Assembly (NCBI GenBank): GCA_034687125.1
Contig: JAQGBZ010000066.1
Location: 170,717 to 234,716 of the forward strand
Length of the DNA stretch: 64,000 bases
Source: Neelides folsomi
Taxonomy: Eukaryota; Arthropoda; Collembola; Neelipleona; Neelidae
Direction of reading: 5' to 3'
In this document: positions 10,574 through 23,100 of the stretch, in pieces
How positions within the stretch are numbered: position 1 is the stretch's first letter
Layout: each line of letters begins with the position of its first letter
Position numbers and translations under genes: made by a program
The notes under the pieces: model-generated
Database searches by the model: none
What the model was told of the DNA's origin: nothing
What the model saw: only the letters and a program-made list of their open reading frames with translations

Positions 10574-13500
10574 CCTCGGAAGCAAGGAGCATCAATTTAC
10601 CTTTAGACCAAATTTAAATTCAAATTTTTTAATTACGCTCTTCATTTTTATAGAGATGAATCACGAAATGTACTTCAGCCACTTAATATTATTACTTTAA
10701 AAAAATTAAATATCTCCACTTTGTTTGAATTTAATCATTTATAATATGTTACTATAGATTTAGATTCAAACATGGTACATATACTTAAATAGTTATTGAT
10801 TGTTTATTCCAAAATAATTATAAATATTCCTATTATATCCAACCTATACAAAGGTTTGAGATATGAATGGGAATTTTCATGAATGCTCTGAAAATTTAAT
10901 TAGCGGAATTTTTGGTTCAGTGAACGGTCTGTGAACGTGTAAGACGTGATTCCACATTTACTTTTATTATCTCGTTGTGTTAAAACATTTAATCATATTA
11001 CTACATTTATACCAACGCATTCACCTACTTGAAACACATATCATATTACTAAATTAAATAAATATATTTAAGTTAAATTAAGTTTATTTCAACATTTTAA
11101 GACAACTAAATTGCTTATATAATAAATGTATAAAATGTTGCTGTTTCAATCATTAATGGATTAAATTTATACATACATAAAAATAAAAACAATTCGGTTT
11201 CGAAGAGCAATTTTAGTTTTTTTTAGATTAAAATAATTACCTATAATATACTTTCATGCGGAAGAATAATCAGTAATCAGTAAATTTCTGTACGTATGTA
11301 TTAACAACCTCCGTTATTTCCTTTGTTGGGGCATATCCTTCCGACCTTACTTATCCCAATTACTTAATATTAATTTCTAACAGTTCAAAGCCCATTTCCC
11401 TAATTTAAAAATGAATGACCCTGGTTGAGGACGCGTAAGTGCCGTTCAGCTTCACAAAATCAAGGACCATTTGTTCGTCCAATAATATACAATGTAATAA
11501 TCTCATTGTCAGAATTTCACTAAATGTTTAAATTATCCAGTAGTCATATTATGTGTTTACTTGTAATATGTATATTGTTAACTAACGTAAGATAGTTATT
11601 TAATAATAGCAATAACATGAAAAGTATCCACCCAAGGTTCACATGATCGTTTACATTTTGTGCATAGCTCAGAAGTCAAATGGTCAAAATAACATTTAAA
11701 AATAATGTACCTAGCAGAAAAACATGTTTAGCTATGCAATTTATTAAATCAAAATGATTAAATCAACTCATTTGAAATGATACCGCAATTTTTATTACTT
11801 AATTAAATTGTCAAAAATTAAAATCTAATTACGTAAAGTAAAATCGCTAGATTTGATTTTAAAACTGACTCTGTAAAGTTAACAATTAAATCAGAAATTT
11901 TTAATTATTCCTTACCAGAAAGTATTGGTGGGATTTTTGGCCGTAGAATTTTAACTTCTTTCGTTCGCAATGATAATAATCTCCGGTTCATATGTCGTTT
12001 GCAGATTGAACTCAATATTAATTAATAATCCTTCTCCATCAAAAATAATCAAATTATAAAATGTATCGTTTTTTAAAAATTCCTGAATTAGTGAAGATTA
12101 AAGTTGATTATAATTGATTAAAAATATAAGACAAAGAAAATCTTAATTTAATTAAATCAAATGCGTCTTCGCAAGTTTTATGCAACTGTACGCGTTGTTC
12201 GACAATTGGTAATAAACTATAAAAGTGAACGATATTTCCTTCTTTAAACAATTCCTTGGTTAATTTACTATTAATTCACTCAGGGTCAATTAATTATTCA
12301 CTCCCATTAAATGGAACTGACATTTGAATATATTTGTATCTAGCCAGAGGGAAGATTGGAAATGAGGAGTTTGAACAAGAAATGTTGTATTTAATGGGGA
12401 AAACCATTTAAAAGGTGTGCATTTAAAATAAGCTTTCCAATTCCAATCCCCATCATGGGAGTTTTATCAACGACGCAGGTGAATGTAAAATGAACTCCTC
12501 CATTGAGTGAGGCAGAGAAATCCAAATTGCCCGAGCTGGTTCAATCTCATTTAACTCTCCACACGGCAAATGGGACATGAGATGGAAATTAATATTAATG
12601 GCAATCTGCTCCTACGTCGTTCGGTCAATCATTCAAACAACTCGCCAAAATCTTACATTTAAATTTTTTATGCTTCGAATATTATAACTTATGGCATGTG
12701 TAAAGATTTCAAACGCCTGAGTTAAGATAAGCTTTACGACATATGCTTACATTTAGTTAATTTACTGTATTTAAGTACTGCAAGTATAGTGGGTATATAT
12801 TTTACAATTATATTGATAGTTTCAAATTCATTTGTGTGGAAGATACATTGCGTGGTAAAATATATTTGAGGAGATTATGATTCAAAAGAATAAGCGTGCT
12901 GTTTGTATGCTGACTGTGAATGGTAATTATATTTCAGAGCTTGTGCTTTTCCACTCCATTAGAATACAATTAAGAATAAATTTAAGTTTGGGGGACGATT
13001 AGGACGAATCCTGATGAGTCTAAAAATGAAATTTTATCTCCTCACCAAATCCTCACAGAAATAGAACTTATATCCATTTTAAGTAAAAGACCAAAAATAA
13101 TTTTATTTATTCTTTGACAGAAAATTTACATACTTTATTCTTTATTATAACAGTTACAGTTTTGAGGTAATATTTAGTAATAGAGTAATAAATAGAAATT
13201 AATGCTTAAGGTATATTAATCCTATCGAAAATTAAAATAATTTTGATGTCATTCTATATATAAATATCACCAGAATACCATTAGCAAAATTAGCATTATA
13301 AACATTTACGCAATCTTATCTTCAGTCATGTTATTTAACTGCATACTATTTGTACCACTATTTAATTCAAAAGTTCTGGGTTTACCAAACATTTAAATAT
13401 TATTTCAAAGTGTTATCAAAATAATGACTTAACGTTAAAGAATTCTTAGAATGAATATAAAAAGCACAATATTTTTGATTTAATAAAACAAATGCTCATT

Positions 13501-13592
13501 TACAATCACATGTACATACGACGTTATTTCAAATATTAGTTTCTCTCCTTTTCATACTACCCAATCAAAACTAGGTGTGATAAATATTATAT
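10574..13592. other. 3-kb intergenic region
   Basis: No exon was recognised on either strand. It separates the start of the membrane-protein gene from the end of the dynein gene, so it should contain the promoter of the former and the 3' UTR of the latter. Composition is uniformly AT-rich apart from a few slightly GC-richer patches near 11400 and 12480. Confidence 0.35.
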
Positions 13593-16500
13593 TTAATTTG
13601 CTAAACTCATAAGGAGGGCAACTCCTCTTTGGGTCCAATGATCAGGCTTTTCCGTTCCTGGCTTCAATTCCACTGGCACAATGAATGACCCGGCACGTTC
13701 AGGGAAGTAGTAGGTCGGGCACACGTACGTAACTATGAATAAAATCATTACATTATTATATACACTTACTCATCTCCAAATCCTATTTCAGTTATTAAAA
13801 TTTTCCAAAAATATTAAAAGTGCATTTATAAAATATTATTATTAAAAAATTATTTGAAAAATTATTTACCTCGTTTGAACTTCTTTTTCTCTTCGACTGG
13901 TTTAAAATGAATAATTGGCATTGGTGTGACAAGGTGCATCGTCGCAGCTTCCATCAGACAACTGTCCTTCTTGTTCCAACCGGCTCCTTCCAAATAAAGC
14001 CCTTGAATGTAAACCCCGTCCTTTGGTGGCAACAAAATACTGGCAGGCTCCACAGTCATCACAGTAAATTCCCAAACCAAAGTGTCAATCGAAATGTTAT
14101 ACTTTCGCGCCACTGTTTGAAGCACCGCTGTGAGGAATCCGGTAGGGAATGAAAATCCAGAAAGCCAAAACTTCACCGGTGGTTTTAAAGTTGCCGCCCA
14201 TGCATGGAATTGATTAATCCTCAATATCAAATCTCGACTCCAAGATCCTAAATGCTTCAAAGACGCATAAGCCTTCAACCACGCTTTCGGCACCCGCCCG
14301 TCATAAATACACGAGAAGATTTCATCCAATTCGGCAGACATCACAACCAATCCCTCAATCCCCTTCCTTAAATCAATAAGAGAACTTCGAATGCTGCTGA
14401 GCAATTTGTTATATCTTCCGATTTCTTGTAAAAGGACAATGTTAAGAGGTTGTGACACAGCTTCACCCAAAATCCTCCTTGTTTCTTCCTCATTGATATC
14501 CGCAGGGAGTTTGGTCATGATGTCCAAGGCATGGTTTGAAACTGTGACTTCGGGTTTCTCGGCCGTCTCAACCGCTTGTTTTTGAACTTGGAGTGAAAGA
14601 AGCGTCGAGAAAAGATTATTGGCTTCGTTGATTTGTGAAGCAATGTCAGCGTTGGTGTGTTGGCCAAATGCTTCTGGATGGTCAACGGCTGGCAATTTGG
14701 CCACAATGTCCCGGTAATATTTAACGTCTCCATCCTTAGGTATGTAATAATGCGGAAGGTCGGACAATCTGAAGAAGGGAACTTCCAAAGCGTCGTCAGA
14801 AAAGTATTGATCAATGTAAGAATTCAAAAGTCGGCGGTCCCAATCGTCCGTCACGTGACCTCCGTACATCACTCCGGCAATTAAATATTTCAAAGCGGCC
14901 CAGGGAGTTTCTTCATACTCGGATAAATAAATTCCTAAGAGTAGTTCAGACACTTCAAAGTCGGAGTCATTGAAAGCGTAGACAATATTCCACCCAAGTT
15001 GACCAAACTTTTTTCTCTCGAGGAGAACTGAATGAAAGAAGCAGAGGCCAAAGACAAGTTTTTTGAATTTCTCAGGCGTTCCTACGCTTTGGAATCGTGA
15101 GTCGCTTATGTTCTGGTAAAGACGCTTCATGTTCGCTTTGATTCCTTTCGGAGGTTCGGTGGTCATTTTAATTCCGGCTTGAAGAATGGAAAGGGGGAAA
15201 TCTGGATGTGGTGAGGAAGAGAGCCAAAGACGATAATCTTTATGAGGAATGTTATCATTGACAGTTTCCACCAACTTGTCCAGATCTGGCATCCAACTCA
15301 ATGACAAATGACAATTGGCCAGAAAAATCCATTGCCCCTTTTCAGCTCCTTCTATAATCATCCTATTGAATAATTGAATTAATTAAGATTTTACAAATTA
15401 ATCAATCGTGATTTTTTCAATTAATTGAATAAACAGTAAAATAGAAAATTGGATCGAAATATTTAATAGTGCTAAATCTACTTTGTTGCAATTGGAGCTT
15501 GTCCTTGTCCAAGAGAAAGCGACATGAATCGATTCATCATTCGTTGTGATTCGGCTAATGAGAAAAGTGCTGAAGCTGGGTCAGCTCCAGGAGAAAGAAC
15601 AAAAATCAGAGGAGTTGTTGAAGTTGAATCACCAAGAACTGCCTGCATGTCCAAAACTGGAGGTTCCACGAACTTCTGGCCCAAGTTGTTAGAAATGAAT
15701 GAAACCGCTTTGAAAGATACGCGACCAGCTCTAAGAGCTCGGATTACAATCAATTTCTGGAATTCGTTCAATTTGTTCTCCCAAGTACCTAAAAGTTTTA
15801 AACATAATAAATGACATATTTCATTTGTATCTTAGTCAGTCTTGTTTAAAAAAATGTGAATTCGATCAATGTCTTAAACAACTTGAAATAAAGATGCCGT
15901 ATTTGGCCGAAAGATACCCCGGGTCTGAAAGATGCCCGGGTCCGAAAGATACCCCGAGGTTCAAGCTAATATTTTTAAAGATACCCTGTCCCAAAAGATG
16001 CCCCGGTGTATATTATATATAAACTTTAGATAATATTTTATACATCGGGGCGTATAAAACTGGTTAATTTTGAATTAAAATGCCACAAAGAGCCTAATAA
16101 ATAGTTCTTCATAACTCCATAATGTTGAATTTAAGTCAAAAGTTATCAAATATGTAGAAGCTCATAGTTAAACTATACAAATTTTAACCGACTCATTTAA
16201 AGATGCCCGGGTCCGAAAGATGCCCTGGTCCGAAAGATACCCGGGGGTAGGAGGTAAATAATTTAAAGATACCCCGTGGTATCTTTCGGTGAAATACGGT
16301 AACAATATATTAATATAATAAAGTTAAATTAATATTGAGTTTAAACCAGGCAAAGATTCTTTCTCGGGTTCCGAAGTCGTATACCACTCATTCCAATCTT
16401 TAGAACTCTGTTCAAACGACGTGACTATTCCTCTAAAACTCGAAATCTTGTCTAATTCAGTAATGTTGTCCCAATCAGCTTCATTCAACCAACCTGTGAA

Positions 16501-17109
16501 AAATAAATTTTCAAACAATTGTATTAACAAAATGAACCAATGCCAAAGTTTAACAATGTTAATTACTGAAAAATAAACTATTTGAAATGTTCAATGTAAT
16601 TTCAAAACTTGCCACCGCATGGATTATCCATTTGTTGACTTCTGTCAAGAACGACACCGCCTCTCAAAAAGTATTGATATTCTTCTGGATTGATTTTCCC
16701 ATCGTTTTCAAGAATCTTTACACACATGTGGAATGAAAATAGCAACTTGTGACGCTCAAACAAGCCAAGGCAAATATTCCTAAAACACGGTATGATGCCA
16801 ATTATTATATTTAAAAACATTTAAATAAATACTAATAATTAGTGACTTTGGAATGCAGCAGAATGAAATAAAGAATAAATTATCATTAATCCAGAAGTAA
16901 ATTAGTGACCTGTAAACTGCATAAGTGTGATAATTGTTCAAATGATTAATTCGGGCTTCAAGAGCTGCAGCCTTCGGGCTTTTATCAATTGAAATATTGA
17001 AAAGGGAAATGTAAGAGTCGAGGGAGAATTGATACATGGGGTCGATCTTTCCCATGTCATTTAGAACGAAAAACAAAATTGAAGATCTTCTTGCACACGG
17101 ACGATAATT
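13593..17109 (-). other. DNAH2: DNAH2 AAA6 and C-terminal domain, exons 29-34
   Basis: Exons 29-34 encode AAA6 and the C-terminal domain typical of dynein heavy chains. Motifs include [38 protein letters not shown] and [15 protein letters not shown]. The last exon ends with a Tyr-Tyr-Phe-Pro segment and the family's conserved W-x-x-R-G-x-A-L-L-M-S-L terminus, so the C-terminus is complete. Exon 33, at 1,493 nt, is the second largest. Confidence 0.88.
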
Positions 17110-20100
17110 CTAAAAAATTAGGCTTATTAATTTCATTAACTTACAATAAACAACAATTGACAATAATAACATAATTATTATTTAAAAAACTAAAAACCTC
17201 TCGAGCATTATCAATTTCAATTTCCGTCTCTTGTGCAACTTCGAGTTGTTTCGTAACAGAATCTGAAGTTTCTTTTGACACTTTCAAAGTATTCGCAAGT
17301 TCTTCGTCGTCCAAAATTGATCCTTTGGATTCGTTAAGTAATCTAAGTACAACATAGTAAATCTTAACTCTTCAAATCATTGTCGAACTAACATTAAGAT
17401 GAAACAATTAACAACAACAATGCTCAAAATAATTATCATTATTCAAAACCTGAGAATTGTATCTTCAAGTTCTTCAAGTTTCTTTTTTCCCGCTGCAATG
17501 TTTATAACGAGAGTATCTTTCATTCCCTCAAGTTCGGGTTTCTCTTTTCGGACGACAATTCCCAAAAGTTGTGCCTCGAGACCTTAACAACCAACATTGC
17601 CATTGAATCACATACTCGCAAATTCTATCGGTTGTTTCTGTATTTGAAAATTGTAACCAAAATATTTTTTATTGTTGATGCTTAACACCTTGTTCTTTAA
17701 CTTGAAAATTAACAATGCAAGCTAGACTGGCAATTTCAGGCAAATAATGCGGATTGCTCATCTTCGTTGTGATGTAAAAGCGGAAGTCCGGATTGTATAT
17801 GATTTCCTTATCTCCCAATTTCATTATCAATTGATTCCCTTTTATTTAAATTCACAATCAATTTAAATGCATCATACATATTACATACATTTGTCATAAT
17901 TTCTTTAAAAAAGTTTATTAATATAATATTTAATTAGAGTTAAACCTCTTATGAGCACAGCTCTACTCAAAACTGGACTCAACGCTTGATCAATTTCTTC
18001 TCCAACATCTTTGAGAAGAAGCGGACTTCCATTGATAATGCAAATCTCAAGTTCGACCATGTAATTCGGTTGCCTCAAATCAATCACTTTCAATTTCTAA
18101 TCATTATCGTAAAATAAAAAAAATAATATTTTAATTGAATGTAATAAGTTCCCAATTAATTCCATTATTTTTGCAAAATTAGATGGTCAGTTAAATGATT
18201 AAATGTCACTTACATTTCCCATTTCCATATTTTTGATCCATTTAAGCGCCTGTGACTGTGGGTCAATCATCAACGGCGTTCTCCTTCCTCGTGTCACAAT
18301 CACTCCATTTTCAGTGCTAAAAGTGTCCCTCGGCAGTCCTTGGATATTCCACTGTCTCGCAGTAGTCGGATGAGAGAGGAAATTACAGAAAGTGTATTCT
18401 GGTGCAGATGGAATGCTCAAAGCCCTCACTTCCTTGATCCATCCGTCCACCATCCCATCTCGATATTGAGTAACAAATGGGCCAATGTACGACAAACAAG
18501 CAGATGCCAATAAACAGTCACCGACAACAAAACCCAATTGAATTTCCAATTGCCCGATCGTTCTTTCCCAACGGACTCGCTCTCCTGAAAGACCTTCGAC
18601 CAACATGGCAGCTCTTTCGAGTTTCAAAACAAGTTGGCGGGCTTTTCGGGCCAATTCGTCCTTTTGGATCATTTTTTCTTCGTAGACTTTCCTCAGCTCT
18701 TCAAGCTTCGCTTCCAATTCTCGAATTTTCGCTTCGGCGGCATTAAGGATTAATTGTTTTTCCCTCAAAGCAGCTTCGGCTTCGTCCAATTTGGCTTTTT
18801 TGGGAGCCACTTTGGCATTGTAAATCTTCCCGTAAAGATTCATGGCGCGAACCCAAATGCAAAGAGATTGGGCGGCCTTTGACACTTTTCCTACAATTTC
18901 AGGAATGAAGTCTGTGTCGGCAATGTATTTAGTCAATTTTTGGAGAGTCTTGTCCGTTATGTGATCTTTGTCAAATTCTTGAAGCTAAAAGAATAAAGAG
19001 TTATAACCCCATTTAAATAAATTATTGACAATTTAATTTTAAAAATGTATAAGATGTATTTACAAGATTTAGAAAAGTGAAGTAGAAAAGTGAATTAAGT
19101 GTAAAGTAGTTTAGTTTTAAAGTGTTAAAGTTGTCGAATGAACCTCTTTCAAGAAATCCGCATTTCCAAGTTGCTTTTTGGCTTCAGCCCATGTTGGCTC
19201 AACCATTTTGAGAATCATGACAGCTTCCATGACTTTTGCAACAAGTTTGGGAGGAGTTGTGTAGGATTTGACTTCAGAAAGATCCTTCTTGTTCAATGCT
19301 AACAAAGCCTATACTCAAAATTAGAAATCATTAAATTAAAATTGACAATCTTTGAAAAATATAAATGTAAAATGTTTGTAAAACGTAAAATTGATATAAA
19401 ATACCCAACAATAAGCAATAAATAAATAATTTATCAATAGTTAAGAAATGACCTTATTGGCTTCATCAAGTGCAGGCAGAGCCTCAGCAAGTTCTGCGTA
19501 TGCTTTACCGGCCATCTCCTTACATTCTTTCTCTTCAACGGCAACGCGAGCACGCTTTTGGGAAACGATGACATTTTGAACATCCGCCTCGGTCTTTTGT
19601 TTCATGATAATTTCAAGGAAAGCATCGCATTCTCTCTGAAACTCTCGAACTACAAGTGATTTGTTTAATTACAAATTTACAAATATTGTTTATGGAATTG
19701 AGCGTTCAAAATATTCGACATATATATCCATATAGGATAGTAATAATAAGGATTAAAAAGAAATTGATAAAACCTTTCTTTTGGGCATGTTCCAATTCAG
19801 CGGACATATCCTGGACCTTTGTTTTTGTTTCAATGATCTTTGCAAGACCATTGACAAGTCGACTCGCCGAGTCTCCAATTTCTTTACGCTTTTCAGCAAG
19901 CAAACTATAATACAAAATAATTTTATAAAAAAAGGAATACCATTAACGATATTAACTATCAAATCTTCAATTTCTTGTTAAAATTTTTAGAAAATAATGT
20001 TTTTACGTTTTATAACCAGAAACAAGTTCTAAGAAGTTTATCGGTGTCACGTAATTTTGCCTTTTCATTTCATTGAACATCTGACGACAATATTGAGTGA

Positions 20101-23100
20101 CGGAGTCATGAATATTGGCAAACATCAATGCACAATTTTGTCGCATTTCATCCTAAAATATGAATTAAACCTAAATTTAAATTGAATTTCTTTGTACTGC
20201 ATTTATATTTATAATCAGATTCTTATTGTAAGATCTGTTTTTAAGTTATTGTCGTTATTCATTTTTATTTATCTGACTTGCATAACAGCGGATCTTTCAT
20301 CAAGAACAACGTCATTCAAATATCGATGAGCAACTTCAAGCAAAGCTTCCTTTGGCCATTTGTCAAACCAATCAATTGTGGTGCAATTAACCAAAGCTGG
20401 ATATTGTCTCACACGATGTCTAACCAAGTAATTTAAAAAGTCAACAAAATGCATTAAAGATTACATAAAATTCAATTTGAAAAATGAAAATAAATCTATG
20501 TGTTTATTAGCAAGAATTATAATTATTTGAAACCTGAAAGAATCACCAATTGGGCTCATGCAAAGAATAACGTGAAGATTGGATTGAACTCGCTCAAGCA
20601 AGAATTTGAAAATTGATTCATTCGTTTCTTGATAACCCGCTCGAATAGCAGATTTGTAAATTGTCGCTTTTACATCTTCAAATTCATCAGGTTTGTAAAG
20701 ATTCGGAACTTCCCCGCTACTTAAAACATTGTTCATGTCTTCCAAGAAACTTTCGTCGACAATCTAAAACAAATTGTTAAAATGAAATCAAAGGAATTAC
20801 AGCATCAAAATTAAGCAAAATTATATTTTCTCTAATTGATCTTAAAACACACTTTAAAAGTTAAGAAATTAAGACAAATGTTATAATATCGTACTTGAGT
20901 ATCATTCATTATGAAAGAACAACTTTTATTTTCACATCCAGTTCGTCGATAAACCTTCTTTATGTCTTCGCGGAACTCTGCCTTTTTGTATCGTTTGTTG
21001 ACTTCAATTTCAAAGATGTAAAACTCGCAAATGTAGGTTGCGAGCCGACTCAAAGATTGTCGTCCATGACCACCTTAATAACCAATTAATAGTAAGTTCG
21101 TTTTGTTTGGTTATTTAATTTTAAAAATATCATTTCCGTGATCCGTGATCATGTAAGAATTATTTGTGATTTTGAAGTTTTTAAAAACAAACAATCTAAG
21201 AAAATGTAAATTATAAAACGTAAAAGTGTAGCAAAAATGGTTAATTATTATTATTCAAATATTTTTAAATTGTTAATGTAAATTCTAATTTTTTAATATT
21301 TTAAATACCAATCCCAACAATGAGCATTGACCCTTTAGGCTGAGAAATCACACGGGCAATTCTTGAAACATGCTCAATGGCATCTTTGAAAAGAACCAAA
21401 TTCATTGGCACATTTCCAGGTGAAGAGTTGTAAGCTGGCAGAGCAATTTCTTCCATGTATTGTCTCACCAACTTCAAATCCTTCATGTCTTGATAAACCT
21501 TCCCATGATTCATAAAATCTCCAAAGAGTGGGAGAAGTTTATTGGGGCAAATGCTTTGAACAGTTTGATCCAAATAAGTTCCCAATTTCTCTCCCAACGT
21601 CTGCAAAAACCATTCACGATCGCTACTGTCGACAAGTCGATCATGGAAAACTCGAATACATTCGTGGAACCACAACTTGGAGAAAGAGATCTTTGTATCA
21701 TGATGACCTTTCGCACTTCTTAAAAGTCCTTGATACACCTAAATTAAATAATGTCAGTTATTTAATTACTGAAATTTTTTAAATTATTTTAAAATAAGTA
21801 AAAGCTGAATAAAATACAATACAAGTAATCAATGAATGCTTCAATTGTTGATTTTTTAAATAAATTGTAATTGATAATTTTTGAATTATTTCTCACCCGC
21901 GAAATATCTCTCAAATTAAACAAATAATGAATTTTACTCGGAGTTGGCAACATTTTGGCGGAAATGGCCGTATACAAAGCAATGGTTGCGAGAGTCACAA
22001 CTTCGGAAATCCCTTTAACTTCTGGATCAAACGTGGCAAACTTTTGCTTCAACATTGTGCAAAAAATTCTTTTAATCTGCGGCTCTTCCGGGAACGTCAT
22101 GTTGATCACGGAAAAGATGTTTTGCAATCTTGGGGAAATGACCGTCCTTCCTCCGCCCGGTGGTCCCATCGCAGCCACCAAAAACATATTCGAAACCATT
22201 TTGGCGGATTGATTCACCCGATCGTACCAGAACTTGTAATCCAACCATTGTCTGATGAGCTCCAAAGGTGGTTGGGAGCCATAAGTGTCCTTCGCAGGCA
22301 TATTCAAATCATCCATGAATGTAAGAAGAGATTTTCCTCCAACGGGGGCGAATACTCCTTTGGCTCTTCGTTCCAATCGACTTTCAATAAAGTTCTGGAC
22401 GTTCAGTGACGTGGTTTGACTCGACATGTTGATTGTCAAAACGGAATAAATTGTTGGATTCAATGCAGCAAGAGCAGAAGACACGACGGATGTTTTTCCG
22501 GTTCCGACTGGGCCGACCATCAAGACAGGATAAGAGTTCTTGATGAGGGTTGAGAAGACGTACTTGTATCTTACATTGTCAACAGTTGGAACAACAATTT
22601 TAAAGTAAGGCAATTCTTCGTCGTATGTCCAAGATTGGGAAAGATTGTTAGACCAATGAATAAGCGTTTTGGTCACTTTATCCACAAAATAGTCGTAAAC
22701 GGTGTCTTTGGCTGGGAAAACAGGATCAAGTTCACGCAAAAACCCATCGATCTTCTTTCTACCTTCTTCATCAACAGTAGCACAAACTGACCAAATCAAA
22801 CTAAAAGAAAATTATTAATAAAATCCAATTAATCAATTTAAAAACCCAATTAATCAAAAACCCAATTAATCAAAAACCCAATAATCTTAAAATTTAAAAT
22901 ACGAAAGTTTGTATTTAAATATGATAATTTAATTAATTTATAAAAAGCATTTTTACCTAAAAATGAAGTAATATCGGACCATAATTGCATATGTATCATC
23001 TTTGGGATTCGCTCCATTCTCTTTTGTACAAAGTGAGTCCATGAGCCGAGTGAAAGCTGTGACCAAATTGAGCTCCGTTGTTGGAATGAGTTCTTTGCAA

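Noticed and set aside
10416-10700. 94-codon plus-strand frame
   Set aside because: It is antisense to exon 1 of the membrane-protein gene, which is supported by splice phase and hydrophobic pattern.
15825-16022. 65-codon plus-strand frame with repeated Pro-Gly-Ser-Glu-Arg-like units
   Set aside because: The repeated units are translation of the 13-bp subterminal repeats of the MITE-like element, not a protein.
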